Part shown: positions 47,861 through 56,639 of the stretch, piece by piece
Layout of the letters: each line of letters opens with the position of its first letter
Position numbering within the stretch: the first letter of the stretch is position 1
Assembly: GCA_032717465.1 (NCBI GenBank)
Contig: CM064690.1
Coordinates: 25,873,153 to 25,937,152, forward strand
Direction: 5' to 3'
DNA length: 64,000 nt
From: Coenobita brevimanus
Taxonomy: Eukaryota > Arthropoda > Malacostraca > Decapoda > Coenobitidae
Notes under the pieces: model-generated
The model's database searches: none
The model's input: the letters and a program-made list of their open reading frames with translations, nothing else
Told to the model about the DNA's origin: nothing
Translations under genes and position numbers: made by a program

Positions 47861-47947
47861 CTCTTCCCAATCCCTCAGGCTAGTGGACAGCATCTAATCC
47901 CCCACGCCTCGACACACTACCCCGGGGGCCTGACCGAATCCCACTTC
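47861..47947 (+). pseudogene. Partial duplicate of the acceptor and first 23 codons of the exon at 48034
   Basis: The copy includes the polypyrimidine tract and CCCAATCCCTCAG acceptor (AG at 47877-47878). It is followed by GCTAGTGG... through AATCCCACTT, with about 7 differences in 68 exon bases from 48034. It would read ASGQHLIPHASTHYPGGLTE and then diverge after the SH codons. The frame runs into a TAG near 47996 before the true acceptor is reached. Using this acceptor would therefore truncate the protein within Ig2. High identity suggests a fairly recent duplication. Confidence 0.85.
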
Positions 47948-48033
47948 ATTTTTGTTCGTCGTTTCTCTTATACTTGTCTATGCCATGAACCTAATTAGTT
48001 ACCATTATCTAATCTCTCTTCCCAATCCCTCAG

Positions 48034-48271
48034 GCTAGTGGGCAGTACCTCATCCCCCACGCCCCGACACACTACCCCGAGGGCCTCACCGAATCCCACT
48101 TAGGGCTACAGTTCGTGGTGTCTCGCGAGCACTTCAACAAAGGTGCCATGACCCTCCGCTGCACTGCCAAGATCTCGCCGCACTACCTCAAGACCCAGCA
48201 ACACAGCGTGGATGGACTCCTGACCTACAATGTGCCGCCTATGGAGTCACGGGCGAAATCTGCAATGTCTG
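48034..48271 (+). CDS. Beaten path-like Ig protein, internal exon (rest of Ig domain 2)
   Basis: The acceptor is CCAATCCCTCAG ending at 48033 and the donor is GTAGGT at 48272. The 79 codons plus one base start in phase 0, so NEER joins directly to ASGQYLIPHAPTHYPEG. The exon carries SHLGLQFVVSREHF, then NKGAMTLRCTAKISPHYLKT, which holds the F-strand Cys (residue 132) that pairs with Cys70. It ends with a QHSVDG stretch and a linker. This is the expected Beat Ig2 C-terminal half (LGL.F.v...HF..g.m.LrC.A.i...Y). The intron before it is about 11.86 kb and consists mainly of satellites. A copy of this exon's acceptor and first 23 codons, about 90% identical, lies 155 bp upstream at 47879. Shorter fragments of its AATCCCACTTAGGG segment lie further upstream. 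Confidence 0.93.
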
Positions 48272-48344
48272 GTAGGTGTGGGGCAGCAGGAAGGTGTTGC
48301 GGGGTGTAGAGGGGTGGGTGTGGGCAAGGAGGAAGGTGTGGGTG

Positions 48345-48420
48345 GATGGGTGTGTGTGTGTGTGTGTGTGTGTAGAGGGTGGGGTAGTGGTGGTAGGTAA
48401 AAGTGGATTGACTGCTGAAA

Positions 48421-48465
<45 letters not shown>

Positions 48466-48490
48466 CGTGTGTGCGCGCGCGCGCGCGCTG
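48345..48490 (+). repeat. (GT)n and (GT)n(GC)n
   Basis: (GT)n at 48351-48374 and (GT)n at 48423-48475 ending in (GC)n to 48489, just inside the last intron. The (GT)n(GC)n block is a good Z-DNA candidate. Confidence 0.94.
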
Positions 48491-48499
48491 GGGTAAGTA

Positions 48500-48773
48500 T
48501 AAAGGTGTGTGTAGTGTAGTTGTGATAAGTGTACAGGTTATGAGTGAGTAGTGTATTTTGGTGTCTGGACGCAGGAAGTTATCTGTAATGGATATGAGTG
48601 TCTGGATGTAGGGAGGTGTGGTTGTGGTAGTTGTGGTATGCGTGGGGAGGTATAGTCTGGACAGGTGTGGTGGGTGTGGTAGTGTTGGTTGAGTCAGGGG
48701 GTCCAAAGTCATTAATATTAGGTAGGTATGGGGAGGAGGGGAAGGTGTGCGAATGTAAGGATGTGTAGTTTCC

Positions 48774-48820
<47 letters not shown>

Positions 48821-49030
48821 AGTTATAGTAAAAGAAGATGGGTTGCTAATTTATAATGTACTGCTTACTGAGTCCTACGTCAACTCTGTAATGCCGGGTA
48901 TGTGAGAGTCGGAGTGGGCAGGTGTGGGGGTGAACCTAGGTGTAGGGGTGTAGCCAGGTGTGGGAAAGTAGTAATGACAGGTGTGGGTACTGAATGACAG
49001 GTGTGTGAAGGTGTAATTTTGATAGATGTG
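48500..49030 (+). repeat. GGTGTGG-rich intron DNA and (CT)n
   Basis: Imperfect GTAGGTGTGGT units and (CT)n at 48776-48816. Around 48841-48895 there is GGGTTGCTAATTTATAATGT, then ACTGAGTCCTACG and TCTGTAATGCCG|GTATGTG. This resembles the end of the exon at 48034 (CTCCTGACCTACAATGTGCC ... GAGTCACGGG ... TCTGCAATGTCTG|GTAGGTG), so it is probably another exon-end relic. Confidence 0.6.
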
Positions 49031-50215
49031 AGGTTGACAGGTGTATTTATGTTTTAAGTGAACTGTTCTCTCATAACTCGGGGCATTTATGAACAACTGG
49101 ATTATGATATAATGTAATCAGAGCAGAGTCAGGGTGCTCTAAAATCAATTTCAATAACTCTGCCACTCTGAGCATACTTGACGTTGCGGTGATCATGCAT
49201 GAAGAGTTTAATGTGTTTTAATAATTTGATACTGACAATCCTGGGACATTTCGCAAATACTGAACTCTTTTACAAAACTAGACTTCGAGTACTAATACAA
49301 CTGGTAAAGCGACTGATACTTTTGACAGTACATGAATTGCCTGATTCATTAATCCAATTTTCATTTTATCTGAAAATCACCAAATCTCTGGTCTGTTTCT
49401 TTATTGCGACACTGACAGGAAAACTGGTTGTGTCTACTTTGCGTCTGGGTAGATCGCTTACTTGTATCGCTCTTTCGTTTCTATATACCTGTGTTGTGGT
49501 GGTGCGTTTAAAGAACTCTGGAATGCATACCCTTTGCCTCGACCGTATGTGGGTATTAAGTCGGTCTGGTGGTGAGGTAGCCTGGCTTCGAAGCGGATGC
49601 AAAGGCTGTTATACATGTGTGACGCAGCGGCCATCTTCATTTTTCAGAGGTCACTGGAAGCGTCTTTTTTTACACAGAGGTGCTGGCAGAGAAAAGTCAC
49701 ATTCAGAGTCCTTTAAGATGGCAAGGAGTTCAACACCCTGACAAAAGCAGTCCAAGTGGCAACATCCGCAAAAACCATATCACCTTCGGACTCGAGCAAT
49801 CACAATGACACTCTCGGACTCTGCCAGACTTAACACACGGCTGAACAAATATGTGTAGAGTCTGTCCCTCGATGATGACAGCACGGTTCCCATCCCATTC
49901 GTAGGCCGTGCCGAAGATAATCGCTGTAACGTTACGGAACACTGAACTTAATGATGACTTATAAAGCAGTTCGTAGAGGCATACTTAGGGAGCACCTCAA
50001 ATTAACATACATCTGTTCTTAAAAGCCAGCAGCTGCATAACTTGGGTGACGTAGGTACAGGCGAGGGGAACTGGGGTTTGTCAAGAGGGGAAACGTGCAT
50101 CTAGGTCCGGTGGTCAGAGTGACGCAGCGTATACAACAAAGACTTATAACAACAACAAACCGATGAAAGGAAGCTGTTTACCCACACACGAACTAAAGAC
50201 AACTCATCTCAGTCC
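49030..50215. other. Longest microsatellite-free stretch, unassigned
   Basis: About 1.2 kb of mixed sequence inside the last intron. Open frames exist on + (49199-49741, 180 codons) and - (49366-49602; 49730-49942), but none shows a known domain. A decayed transposon or an unrecognised nested gene are both possible. Confidence 0.4.
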
Positions 50216-50219
50216 CCCC

Positions 50220-50221
<2 letters not shown>

Positions 50222-50265
<44 letters not shown>
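50222..50265 (+). repeat. (CA)n
   Basis: About 22 units. Confidence 0.95.
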
Positions 50266-50266
<1 letters not shown>

Positions 50267-50269
50267 AAA

Positions 50270-50920
50270 AGCAGTACCGAGCCACTATAACTTGTGTGTA
50301 TAATTTAGTCCATTTGTAAAGGCAACAGAGTGAATCCGGCAATTTACACACTGCGAAAAAATATCACTAACTTTATAACCCGTGCAGATGTAAACACTAA
50401 CTGTAAAATATATGCCTGTGAGTGGGAGAGCGTTGATACGAGTCCACCTATGCGACACATATACCAAACGATGATCACGACTATTGCCTGAACTACTGGG
50501 CACTGATTGCTTATTTTGACCCACTACCTCATGGAAACAAGAGGACACTTAACACTACTAATGGGTAACTTATTCGCAGTGATTCAACCGGGAACACTGA
50601 GAATTAGTTAGATGAAAGAGGGAAGAAGAAGGCTTAGAATTACTGCCTGCCCATTACACGAGGCTCCTTAAGTCAGCCAATTTATGCTGTCTCAATCTTG
50701 CCCCTGGACTAACACTTGTGGTGACCCATACTTCGCCCGCATCCCCATTATACTACTGAATAATTGGGAAGAGGAAGAAACAAACCTTGCCCACGAGTCT
50801 GACCGGCACGAACTCATAGTAGGAGCTGGACGGTGGAAGCAGGGATGGTGAGAGAGTATGGCGACTAGTCCCTTCAGTGCAAAACGATATCTTAAAAAAC
50901 AATTGATATGATGTTTTCTT
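50270..50920. other. Low-repeat intronic stretch, unassigned
   Basis: Two - strand frames of 84-87 codons without recognisable content. Confidence 0.35.
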
Positions 50921-51007
50921 TCTCTCTCTCTCTCTCTCTTGAACAATGACGATGTTGCTTTGCGTCATATATTGTGAAGCTGATAATGAGTAAGCGTGAT
51001 CTTTTGT

Positions 51008-51056
<49 letters not shown>

Positions 51057-51300
51057 TCTACCCACACCTCCCATCACACACCATTTATACACATCACACC
51101 CTTACATCCACCACACTGACTTATTTACAGCAACACACCCACACACACACACCGACATCCCTTCCGTACACTCACATCACACCCACATCCCCCAACTCAC
51201 CCCCTCACCCCCCCCACACACACACCCTACAACCTCCCCTGCTCCGAACACACTCATCACCTCCCCCCTCCCCCCTCACACAAAAAAAAAAATCACCGCC
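50918..51300 (+). repeat. (CT)n, (CA)n and CACACCC tract
   Basis: (CT)n at 50920-50939, (CA)n at 51011-51051 and CA/CCC-rich DNA to 51280. Confidence 0.9.
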
Positions 51301-51444
51301 AAAATACATGAAGCTGAAAATATTATAGACGTGCCACACGCAACCACCCACTCAAGGTTAAAAATGTACAAATAACACGATTGTCCCAGGGCAATGACTG
51401 CAATTACAACTGTGCTTTTGTAATGGTGAAGGCAGTGAGTACAA

Positions 51445-51629
51445 TACCATCATTATCATCATCATCATCATTTGTTATCGTCAGTCATCATCGTAATTAT
51501 TATCATCACCATTATTGTTACCATATTGCCTTCATCATCGTTATTATCAACAATCATCATCATCATCATCATTCTTCTCCTCTTCCTTTTCCTCTTCCTC
51601 CTCCTCCTCATCATCATCATCATCAACTA

Positions 51630-51668
<39 letters not shown>

Positions 51669-51771
51669 TTTTTGCCCTGCGTTTGGATTAATGTTTTCAT
51701 TACCAGGACGCCTTATTTATTTATTTCTTGGGAGTCTCAGGCATCTTAATTTCCCTTCAACACCAAAAGGA

Positions 51772-51811
<40 letters not shown>

Positions 51812-51815
51812 AGCT
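51445..51815 (+). repeat. (CAT)n, (CA)n and (CT)n
   Basis: CAT/TTA triplets at 51447-51630, (CA)n at 51634-51667 and (CT)n at 51777-51807. Confidence 0.92.
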
Positions 51816-51869
51816 CAGGTGAGATGTGCAGTATTTAAAGACATTGGAATCATGCCTGTATTTCGCTAT

Positions 51870-52545
51870 GATACTATACTCTATTCACTCTAACTTGGCT
51901 TAATATTTACCTCTCTCTATCCCAAATGCTGAGCAGTAACAAGAGATGAACACTAGCATATGCTGCTAGTCACGAAGAAGTGGAGAGGATGTAAAGACGT
52001 AGTATTTTCTATTTCTGCCATTAAGATACTGGAAATTAGGTACAAAATATAAAGAAAACTCCATCAAGCTCATTTAGAGAGAGAGAGAGAGAGAGAGAGA
52101 GGATGAGGAGCCGTAATTCTGTCTTATTTTCCTCCAAGGTGCGGGAGATAAGCGATAAAATGACCAATATCTCCTTCAAGATGGACGAACTGTAGTCACG
52201 AAGAAGTGCTATGGAAATGATTTAGTACAGCATTTTTTTTCTCCCGAAGTACAGGATATAGACTGGAAAACGACGAAAATTTCCGGAAAGTTATGGTGAA
52301 CGAAGTGTTACGTAAAGGATGTAGGGCGGAAGTATTGTCATATTCTACCGATGAACTATGGGAAATAATGAACAAACTGATAAAAATCCCGGCCAACTTA
52401 AGATGAAGGAATGATAATCACGAAGAAGTGTTGGGGAAGGGATGCAGGGCCGAAGTAATGTCATATTCTTCCAATGAACTAAAGGAATATAAGCTACAAA
52501 AATGTGAGAATTGTCCCCAGAAATCCAGGTAGACGAACTGTATTA
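51870..52545 (+). repeat. R4 repeat expanded as ~110 bp tandem array in the last intron
   Basis: Units begin near 51966, 52085, 52195, 52304 and 52417. Each starts with TCACGAAGAAGTG or a decayed form, continues with GGATGCAGGGCCGAAGTA-like and GTCATATTCTACCGATGAAC-like sequence, and ends near GACGAACTGTA. The array stops about 15-20 bp before the acceptor of the last Beat-like exon. A (GA)n sits inside the second unit. Confidence 0.75.
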
Positions 52546-52561
52546 TCATTTCTCTTCACAG

Positions 52562-52665
52562 GTGTTGGTGGCGGTGGAGGCGGTGGTGGTGGTGTGGTGA
52601 TGCTGATGGTGGCGGTGGCGATGGTGGTGAACGGAGCGCTGCCACATCCGGGCTCCCTGCGGTGA
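52562..52665 (+). CDS. Beaten path-like Ig protein, last coding exon with stop
   Basis: The acceptor ends TCTCTTCACAG at 52561. Two bases complete a Gly codon from the previous exon. There follow 33 codons and TGA at 52663-52665. The peptide is Val, nine consecutive Gly, a 12-residue hydrophobic run (VVMLMVAVAMVV) and an 11-residue tail NGALPHPGSLR. Position after Ig2, exact phase and immediate stop support it as the terminal exon. The hydrophobic run could be a short membrane segment or part of a GPI-attachment signal; it is shorter than usual and not at the very C-terminus, so I leave this open. The exon is far more GC-rich than its surroundings because of the GGT/GGC run. A roughly 110 bp tandem repeat fills the end of the preceding intron. 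Confidence 0.8.
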
Positions 52666-53160
52666 CTCGCTAATCCCCGAACAAACCAACCCTGAAGCTC
52701 CGAAACATTTGAAACTTAACCCTCAGCTGTTTCAGTCCTGGCGAGCGATGACTAGTGGGGAACATGGTGCTGCTTTTAGGTGTTAACATGGATTATACAT
52801 CGCTGTTTTAGATTATATCACTCCATTTTTTTAAAGCTTCACATCGCCAGGGTTTCGAAACACCTAAAGGGTAGTTTTCAATCATGTGGTTCGAACTTTC
52901 ATCCTCTTCCCCCCCATGGGTGCTTGTATTTCCTATCGCCCTGTAATGTTGGTCGTTTGTAGCTTCAGACTAATGCCTCAGTGTAACCTGTGAGCCGTAT
53001 TCTCGTTGACTTAGGAGGTCTCGTAACGCCCTTTCCTTGGCGATTTATTCTGTCTATTAAAGATGTATTTAATGACCATTTTGTCTGCGGTGTTTCTAAG
53101 CTAAATAAAATCGCTGACCGTGAGCTCTAATGTAATACGAAGTTTATTATTACTGGCTGA
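52666..53160 (+). other. Probable 3' UTR of the Beat-like gene
   Basis: This low-repeat stretch follows the TGA at 52663-52665. AATAAA occurs at about 53103 and ATTAAA at about 53057, but both lie inside a palindromic repeat (52994-53140), so the cleavage site is not certain. A 60-codon open frame at 52780-52962 has no recognisable content. Confidence 0.4.
52994..53140. mobile_element. Palindromic R3 repeat, copy 2 (in probable 3' UTR)
   Basis: Left arm GCCGTATTCTCGTTGACTTA, GGTCTCGTAACGCCC and CCTTGGCGATTTATTCTG. Right arm from 53097, TAAGCTAAATAAAATCGCTG. Shorter centre than copies 1 and 3. Confidence 0.65.
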
Positions 53161-53184
53161 AACTTTAATCCTGGCAGTCTTTAC

Positions 53185-53188
<4 letters not shown>

Positions 53189-53223
<35 letters not shown>
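53189..53223 (+). repeat. (CT)n
   Basis: About 17 units. Confidence 0.95.
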
Positions 53224-53225
<2 letters not shown>

Positions 53226-53457
53226 GCACAGCAAAATCGCCAAACAGTTATCGAAATCTATTACAAAGAGATTAATTCGCCGTCAGTGAGTAACAGCTAA
53301 AAGTGCATAGATGTGAACAAACAAATTATTTTACGATGATTTCCGGAGCATGTGATGACGACAAATGTATTTAATCTTTTTTCATCGTTATTGTCTACAA
53401 ATTCTAATGAGGGACGGAGGCTAATCACATTTAATTACAGGTGTTCCACAGGTGACC

Positions 53458-53500
53458 GTTCTGGCCTTTGGTTCCTTCTTCCTTGCATAAAAAAAATACA
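53458..53500 (-). repeat. R5 3' module, inverted fragment
   Basis: TTCTGGCCTTTGGTTCCTTC, TTCCTTGCAT is the reverse complement of the module at 38121. Confidence 0.65.
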
Positions 53501-53554
53501 AAGAGCTTATTAATACCTTGGATTATTGAGATTTAATTCTGTGCCTATACTGTA

Positions 53555-53940
53555 CCCCTCAACTGGTTCTAGAGAGAGACGCCTGCACGTGGTGGCACTA
53601 ATATAATCGAGCGGTGGAGCTGCCCGGTTATACTAACGTCCTTCAACTCCCTCCCTATCCCCCGAAAGGAGGATAGTGCACTGCAGAAGAGTAATTTCAG
53701 CCGGCAATCCACTGGGTTCACGTTCAGATGACCCTGGGGTTGCAACTACTCCTACTATACTACCATTACTACTACTACTACTACTACTACGACCCCTACG
53801 AAATGTCAGTACGAATGCTTACACGTCAACGAGAATACGACTCACTAAAAAAAAAAAAATATAGCATAAGATTCGATTTTCTTACACTCCCTCACCCCTT
53901 CCTTACGAGTTTTTTTGTAAGCTGAGTAAAATCGTCTTGT
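53555..53940 (+). mobile_element. R2 repeat, (ACT)n tract, then R1 end
   Basis: The R2 body runs from about 53555 to 53745 (CACGTGGTGGCACTAATAT, CCCCCGAAAGGAGGAT, CACGTTCAGATGACCC). An (ACT)n run fills 53748-53792. The R1 end GCTGAGTAAAATCGTCTTG lies at 53920-53938. This is the reverse complement of the R1-trinucleotide-R2 order at 4524 and 9888, so the two repeats behave as one composite unit. Confidence 0.65.
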
Positions 53941-54099
53941 GGTAAGTAGTATTTTGGTGCTGTGGGGATGGCTCAGTCTGCCGGTGTGGGCGTGGGGGGT
54001 GCAGTGGGAGTAGGAAATGAGTAAATGAGCCGTCCCCAGAGTACATGGGGTAGAGAGAAAGACGAGTGTTTTAAAGGCTATGGACCACGGCATCGCTCT

Positions 54100-54320
54100 G
54101 AAGGGGTTAATGGAGACGGTTTCTGGCCCCTTCAATAAATAAATCGTCTGTCATTAGTACGAATAAATCAGGTCAATAATGAATAAATATATAAATAAAT
54201 CGTCTGCCATTAGTCAAAATAAATCACATCAATCACCATCATAACGAAGAGAGTTTGAAAAAAAAAACCTCTCGTATTTCCTACTTTATCAGCGAGCCAC
54301 CGGACGATTTTATTCAGCTT
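54100..54320. mobile_element. Cluster of R1 ends
   Basis: AAATAAATCGTCTG occurs at about 54137 and 54195, and CCGGACGATTTTATTCAGC begins at 54299. GAAGGGGTTAATGGAGACGG at about 54100 matches the R1 interior. Confidence 0.55.
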
Positions 54321-54399
54321 TCGAGTATTTTCGAAGGAGGGGGATTGGATATAGCCTTCATTAACCCCTTGACTACTACAGAACTGCCCTAAAAAAAAA

Positions 54400-54620
54400 A
54401 AAATCGTCTGGAGAAAGCAAATAAAAATCGTCTGGGGAGGCAATAAAAAATTTTCTGGGGAGAGTAGGAATAAAAATCGTCTGAAGAGGCAAGAATAAAA
54501 ATCGTCTGGGGAGGAAAAAAATAAAAATAAGTCTGGGAAGAAAAAATCTTCTTGGGAGGCAAGAAAAATAATCGTCTGGGGAGGAAGAATAAAAATCGTC
54601 TTGGGAGGCAAGAATAAAAG
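54400..54620 (-). repeat. Tandem array of the R1 terminus, ~25 bp unit
   Basis: About nine units of the form AATAAAAATCGTCTGGGGAGGC are present, with drift such as TTTTCTGGGG and CTTCTTGGGAGG. The unit contains the R1 end AATAAAATCGTCTGG, so a transposon terminus appears to have been amplified into a minisatellite. It translates in all frames of the - strand; these open frames are not genes. Confidence 0.8.
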
Positions 54621-54689
54621 TGGAAGGCAATCGTCCTGCAGGGGTTAAGCCTGTACATATTTCTTGAGAGGTTAACCCCCCTCCTTCCC

Positions 54690-54815
54690 AGATCGAAGAT
54701 GAAGAAAATCGTCTGAAGGAACGAGAATGAAGAAAGTATTGAGGGGATTTAAGAAATGTTCCTGGCCCCTTCACTTCGAGGCCTGACCCCAAGCTGAATA
54801 AAATCGTCTGGAAAT
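54690..54815 (-). mobile_element. Two R1 right ends
   Basis: GATGAAGAAAATCGTCTGAA at about 54697 and AGCTGAATAAAATCGTCTGG at 54792-54811, separated by GGGGATTTAAGAAATG and CCCCTTCACTTCGAGG. Confidence 0.55.
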
Positions 54816-54867
54816 AAAATAAATAAAAATAAAGATGATCGTAGTGAAGTGGTTTTTATGATAGTGG

Positions 54868-54953
<86 letters not shown>

Positions 54954-55131
54954 GTTGGCTGGCTAGTTTGCTTCAATGTGTTTTTATTTTGCTTCTTTGT
55001 ATGTTTGTTTTCTGGTGTATGGGTATGTATGTATGTATGTATGGATGGATGTATGGATGTATGTACGTATGAATGAATGAATGTATGTATGTATGTATGT
55101 ATGTATATATGTATGTATGTGTATGAACGTG

Positions 55132-55162
<31 letters not shown>

Positions 55163-55195
55163 GTATGAACGTGTGTATGTATGTATGTATATCAA
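54868..55195 (+). repeat. (GT)n and (GTAT)n
   Basis: (GT)n at 54868-54951 (about 42 units) and GTAT/GGAT tetranucleotides at 55023-55192. It includes a duplicated segment GTGTATGAACGTGT at 55119 and 55160. Confidence 0.94.
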
Positions 55196-55478
55196 ATCTA
55201 CTGTGAGTGATGTAATTTCTTCCCTTAAGTCAGCAGGCATCATAATTACACACTACTGTACATAATCTCCACCACCATCAAGCCATTTCACTCAGCCTAT
55301 GGAGGGCTTCATGACGACTACAGCAACCCTGTCTAATTCCAAATCTCTCAGATGAAGAAAACCGTCTCGAAATAGTAAGACCAAAAAAACAGGAAAAAAA
55401 TGAAATAAAAAGATGGCACTCATATAATCTAACTTTTTTTTTCATGTTTTTTTTTTATCTACCTCATTCTCTTTCCCG

Positions 55479-55588
55479 CCAGACGATTTTCCTCAGCTGT
55501 GGGTAGATGCTTCGAGGTAGAGAGGGTAGATAGGGCCTTCAAAAACCCCTCTGCATGATAAATATTCTTAACTTAAATAAAATCGTCG
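55479..55588. mobile_element. Palindromic R1 element, 110 bp
   Basis: Left end CCAGACGATTTTCCTCAGC and right end AAATAAAATCGTCGAAAC, with AGGGTAGATAGGGCCTTC and AACCCCTCTGC inside. Confidence 0.7.
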
Positions 55589-55653
55589 AAACAGGGAGGT
55601 ACTTGAACGAAAAGGGTGGTTTCTTGGGGTTTAGTCGTTTTATTTCGTTCACT

Positions 55654-55766
55654 CCAGACGATTTCGTTCAGTTCAGGGGCGATTTAATTCCTTGAAGGGA
55701 TTAATGAAAGCTCTAGCTAACCCCTCCAGTTTAACAAGCCACTCCTGAACTGAATAAAATCGTCTG
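55654..55766. mobile_element. Palindromic R1 element, 113 bp
   Basis: Left end CCAGACGATTTCGTTCAG and right end CTGAATAAAATCGTCTG, with GAAGGGATTAATGAAAGC and CTAACCCCTCCAG inside. Its right end is the first unit of the 71 bp tandem array that follows. Confidence 0.75.
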
Positions 55767-56050
55767 ATTGGTTAGAATGAGTCGCAAAATGACCGGATCG
55801 AAGGGAAAGCCACGCCTGGACTGAATAAAATCGTCTGGTTGCCTAGAATGATTCGCAAAATGGCCGGATCGAAGGGAAAGCCACGCCTGGACTGAATAAA
55901 ACCGTCTGGTTGCCTAGAATGATTCGCAAAATGGCCGGATCGAAGGGAAAGCCACGCCTGGACTGAATAAAATCATCTGGTTGGCTAAAATGAGTCGCAA
56001 AATGACCGGATCGAAGGGAAAGCCACGCCTGGACTGAGTAAAATCGTCTG
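55747..56050 (-). repeat. 71 bp tandem array grown from an R1 end
   Basis: Five R1 right ends, at 55747, 55819, 55890, 55961 and 56032, are spaced 71-72 bp apart. Each unit carries CTGAATAAAATCGTCTGGTT, a GATTCGCAAAATGGCCGGAT stretch and CGAAGGGAAAGCCACGCC. Adjacent units differ by only a few bases. Confidence 0.9.
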
Positions 56051-56215
56051 AAGTTAGCCTGAATGGGATGGGAAACAACCGGATTAAACTGATAAGAATC
56101 TCTATAAAATAAATCCTATTCTTAGATGCTAGGCCAGGATTACCAGAGTTCCCCTTCAGCCCGAGGACGTCTATTATACTATCTATCCATCTATCTATCT
56201 ATCTGTTCTTTAGGG

Positions 56216-56560
56216 TCAGACGATTTTATTCAGCTCTGAGGGATTTTTTTTATATTATCCTTCAATGCCCTTCCCACTGAGGCTTTTGGTGGCGTGACAT
56301 TCGATAGAAATGGGGGCACGCGTCTCCTTGGTTACTAGTCAAAAAAATCTCCTTCCAGTTAGACAACGAACGGCCATCATCTGAGCTGAAAGGGGGTTGG
56401 TTTGAGGGGGGAAGAGGATTTTGAGCCAGGTACATGCAACCCAACTACAGACAGGCGCTCTCTTAAAGGCTGAATAAAATCGTCTGGAAGCAGCAAGAGT
56501 TTAAAAAAAAATAAACCACGTCCTCGGCCTGAAGGGGTTTATCGTCTCCTAGAATAAACT
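56216..56560. mobile_element. Expanded R1 element, ~272 bp between ends
   Basis: The left end CAGACGATTTTATTCAGC (56218) and right end GCTGAATAAAATCGTCTGG (56469-56487) enclose extra sequence. The extra part includes GGTGGCGTGACATTCGATAG and GAAAGGGGGTTGG and may be a nested R2-like piece. The copy continues to ACGTCCTCGGCCTGAAGGGG at about 56520, a possible outer terminus. Confidence 0.6.
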
Positions 56561-56639
56561 GGGACGGATGACTGGCAGTTCTCTCTCTCTCTCTCTCTCT
56601 CTCTCACATGGACTTTAACTCAGTATAAAAACGCCCTTT

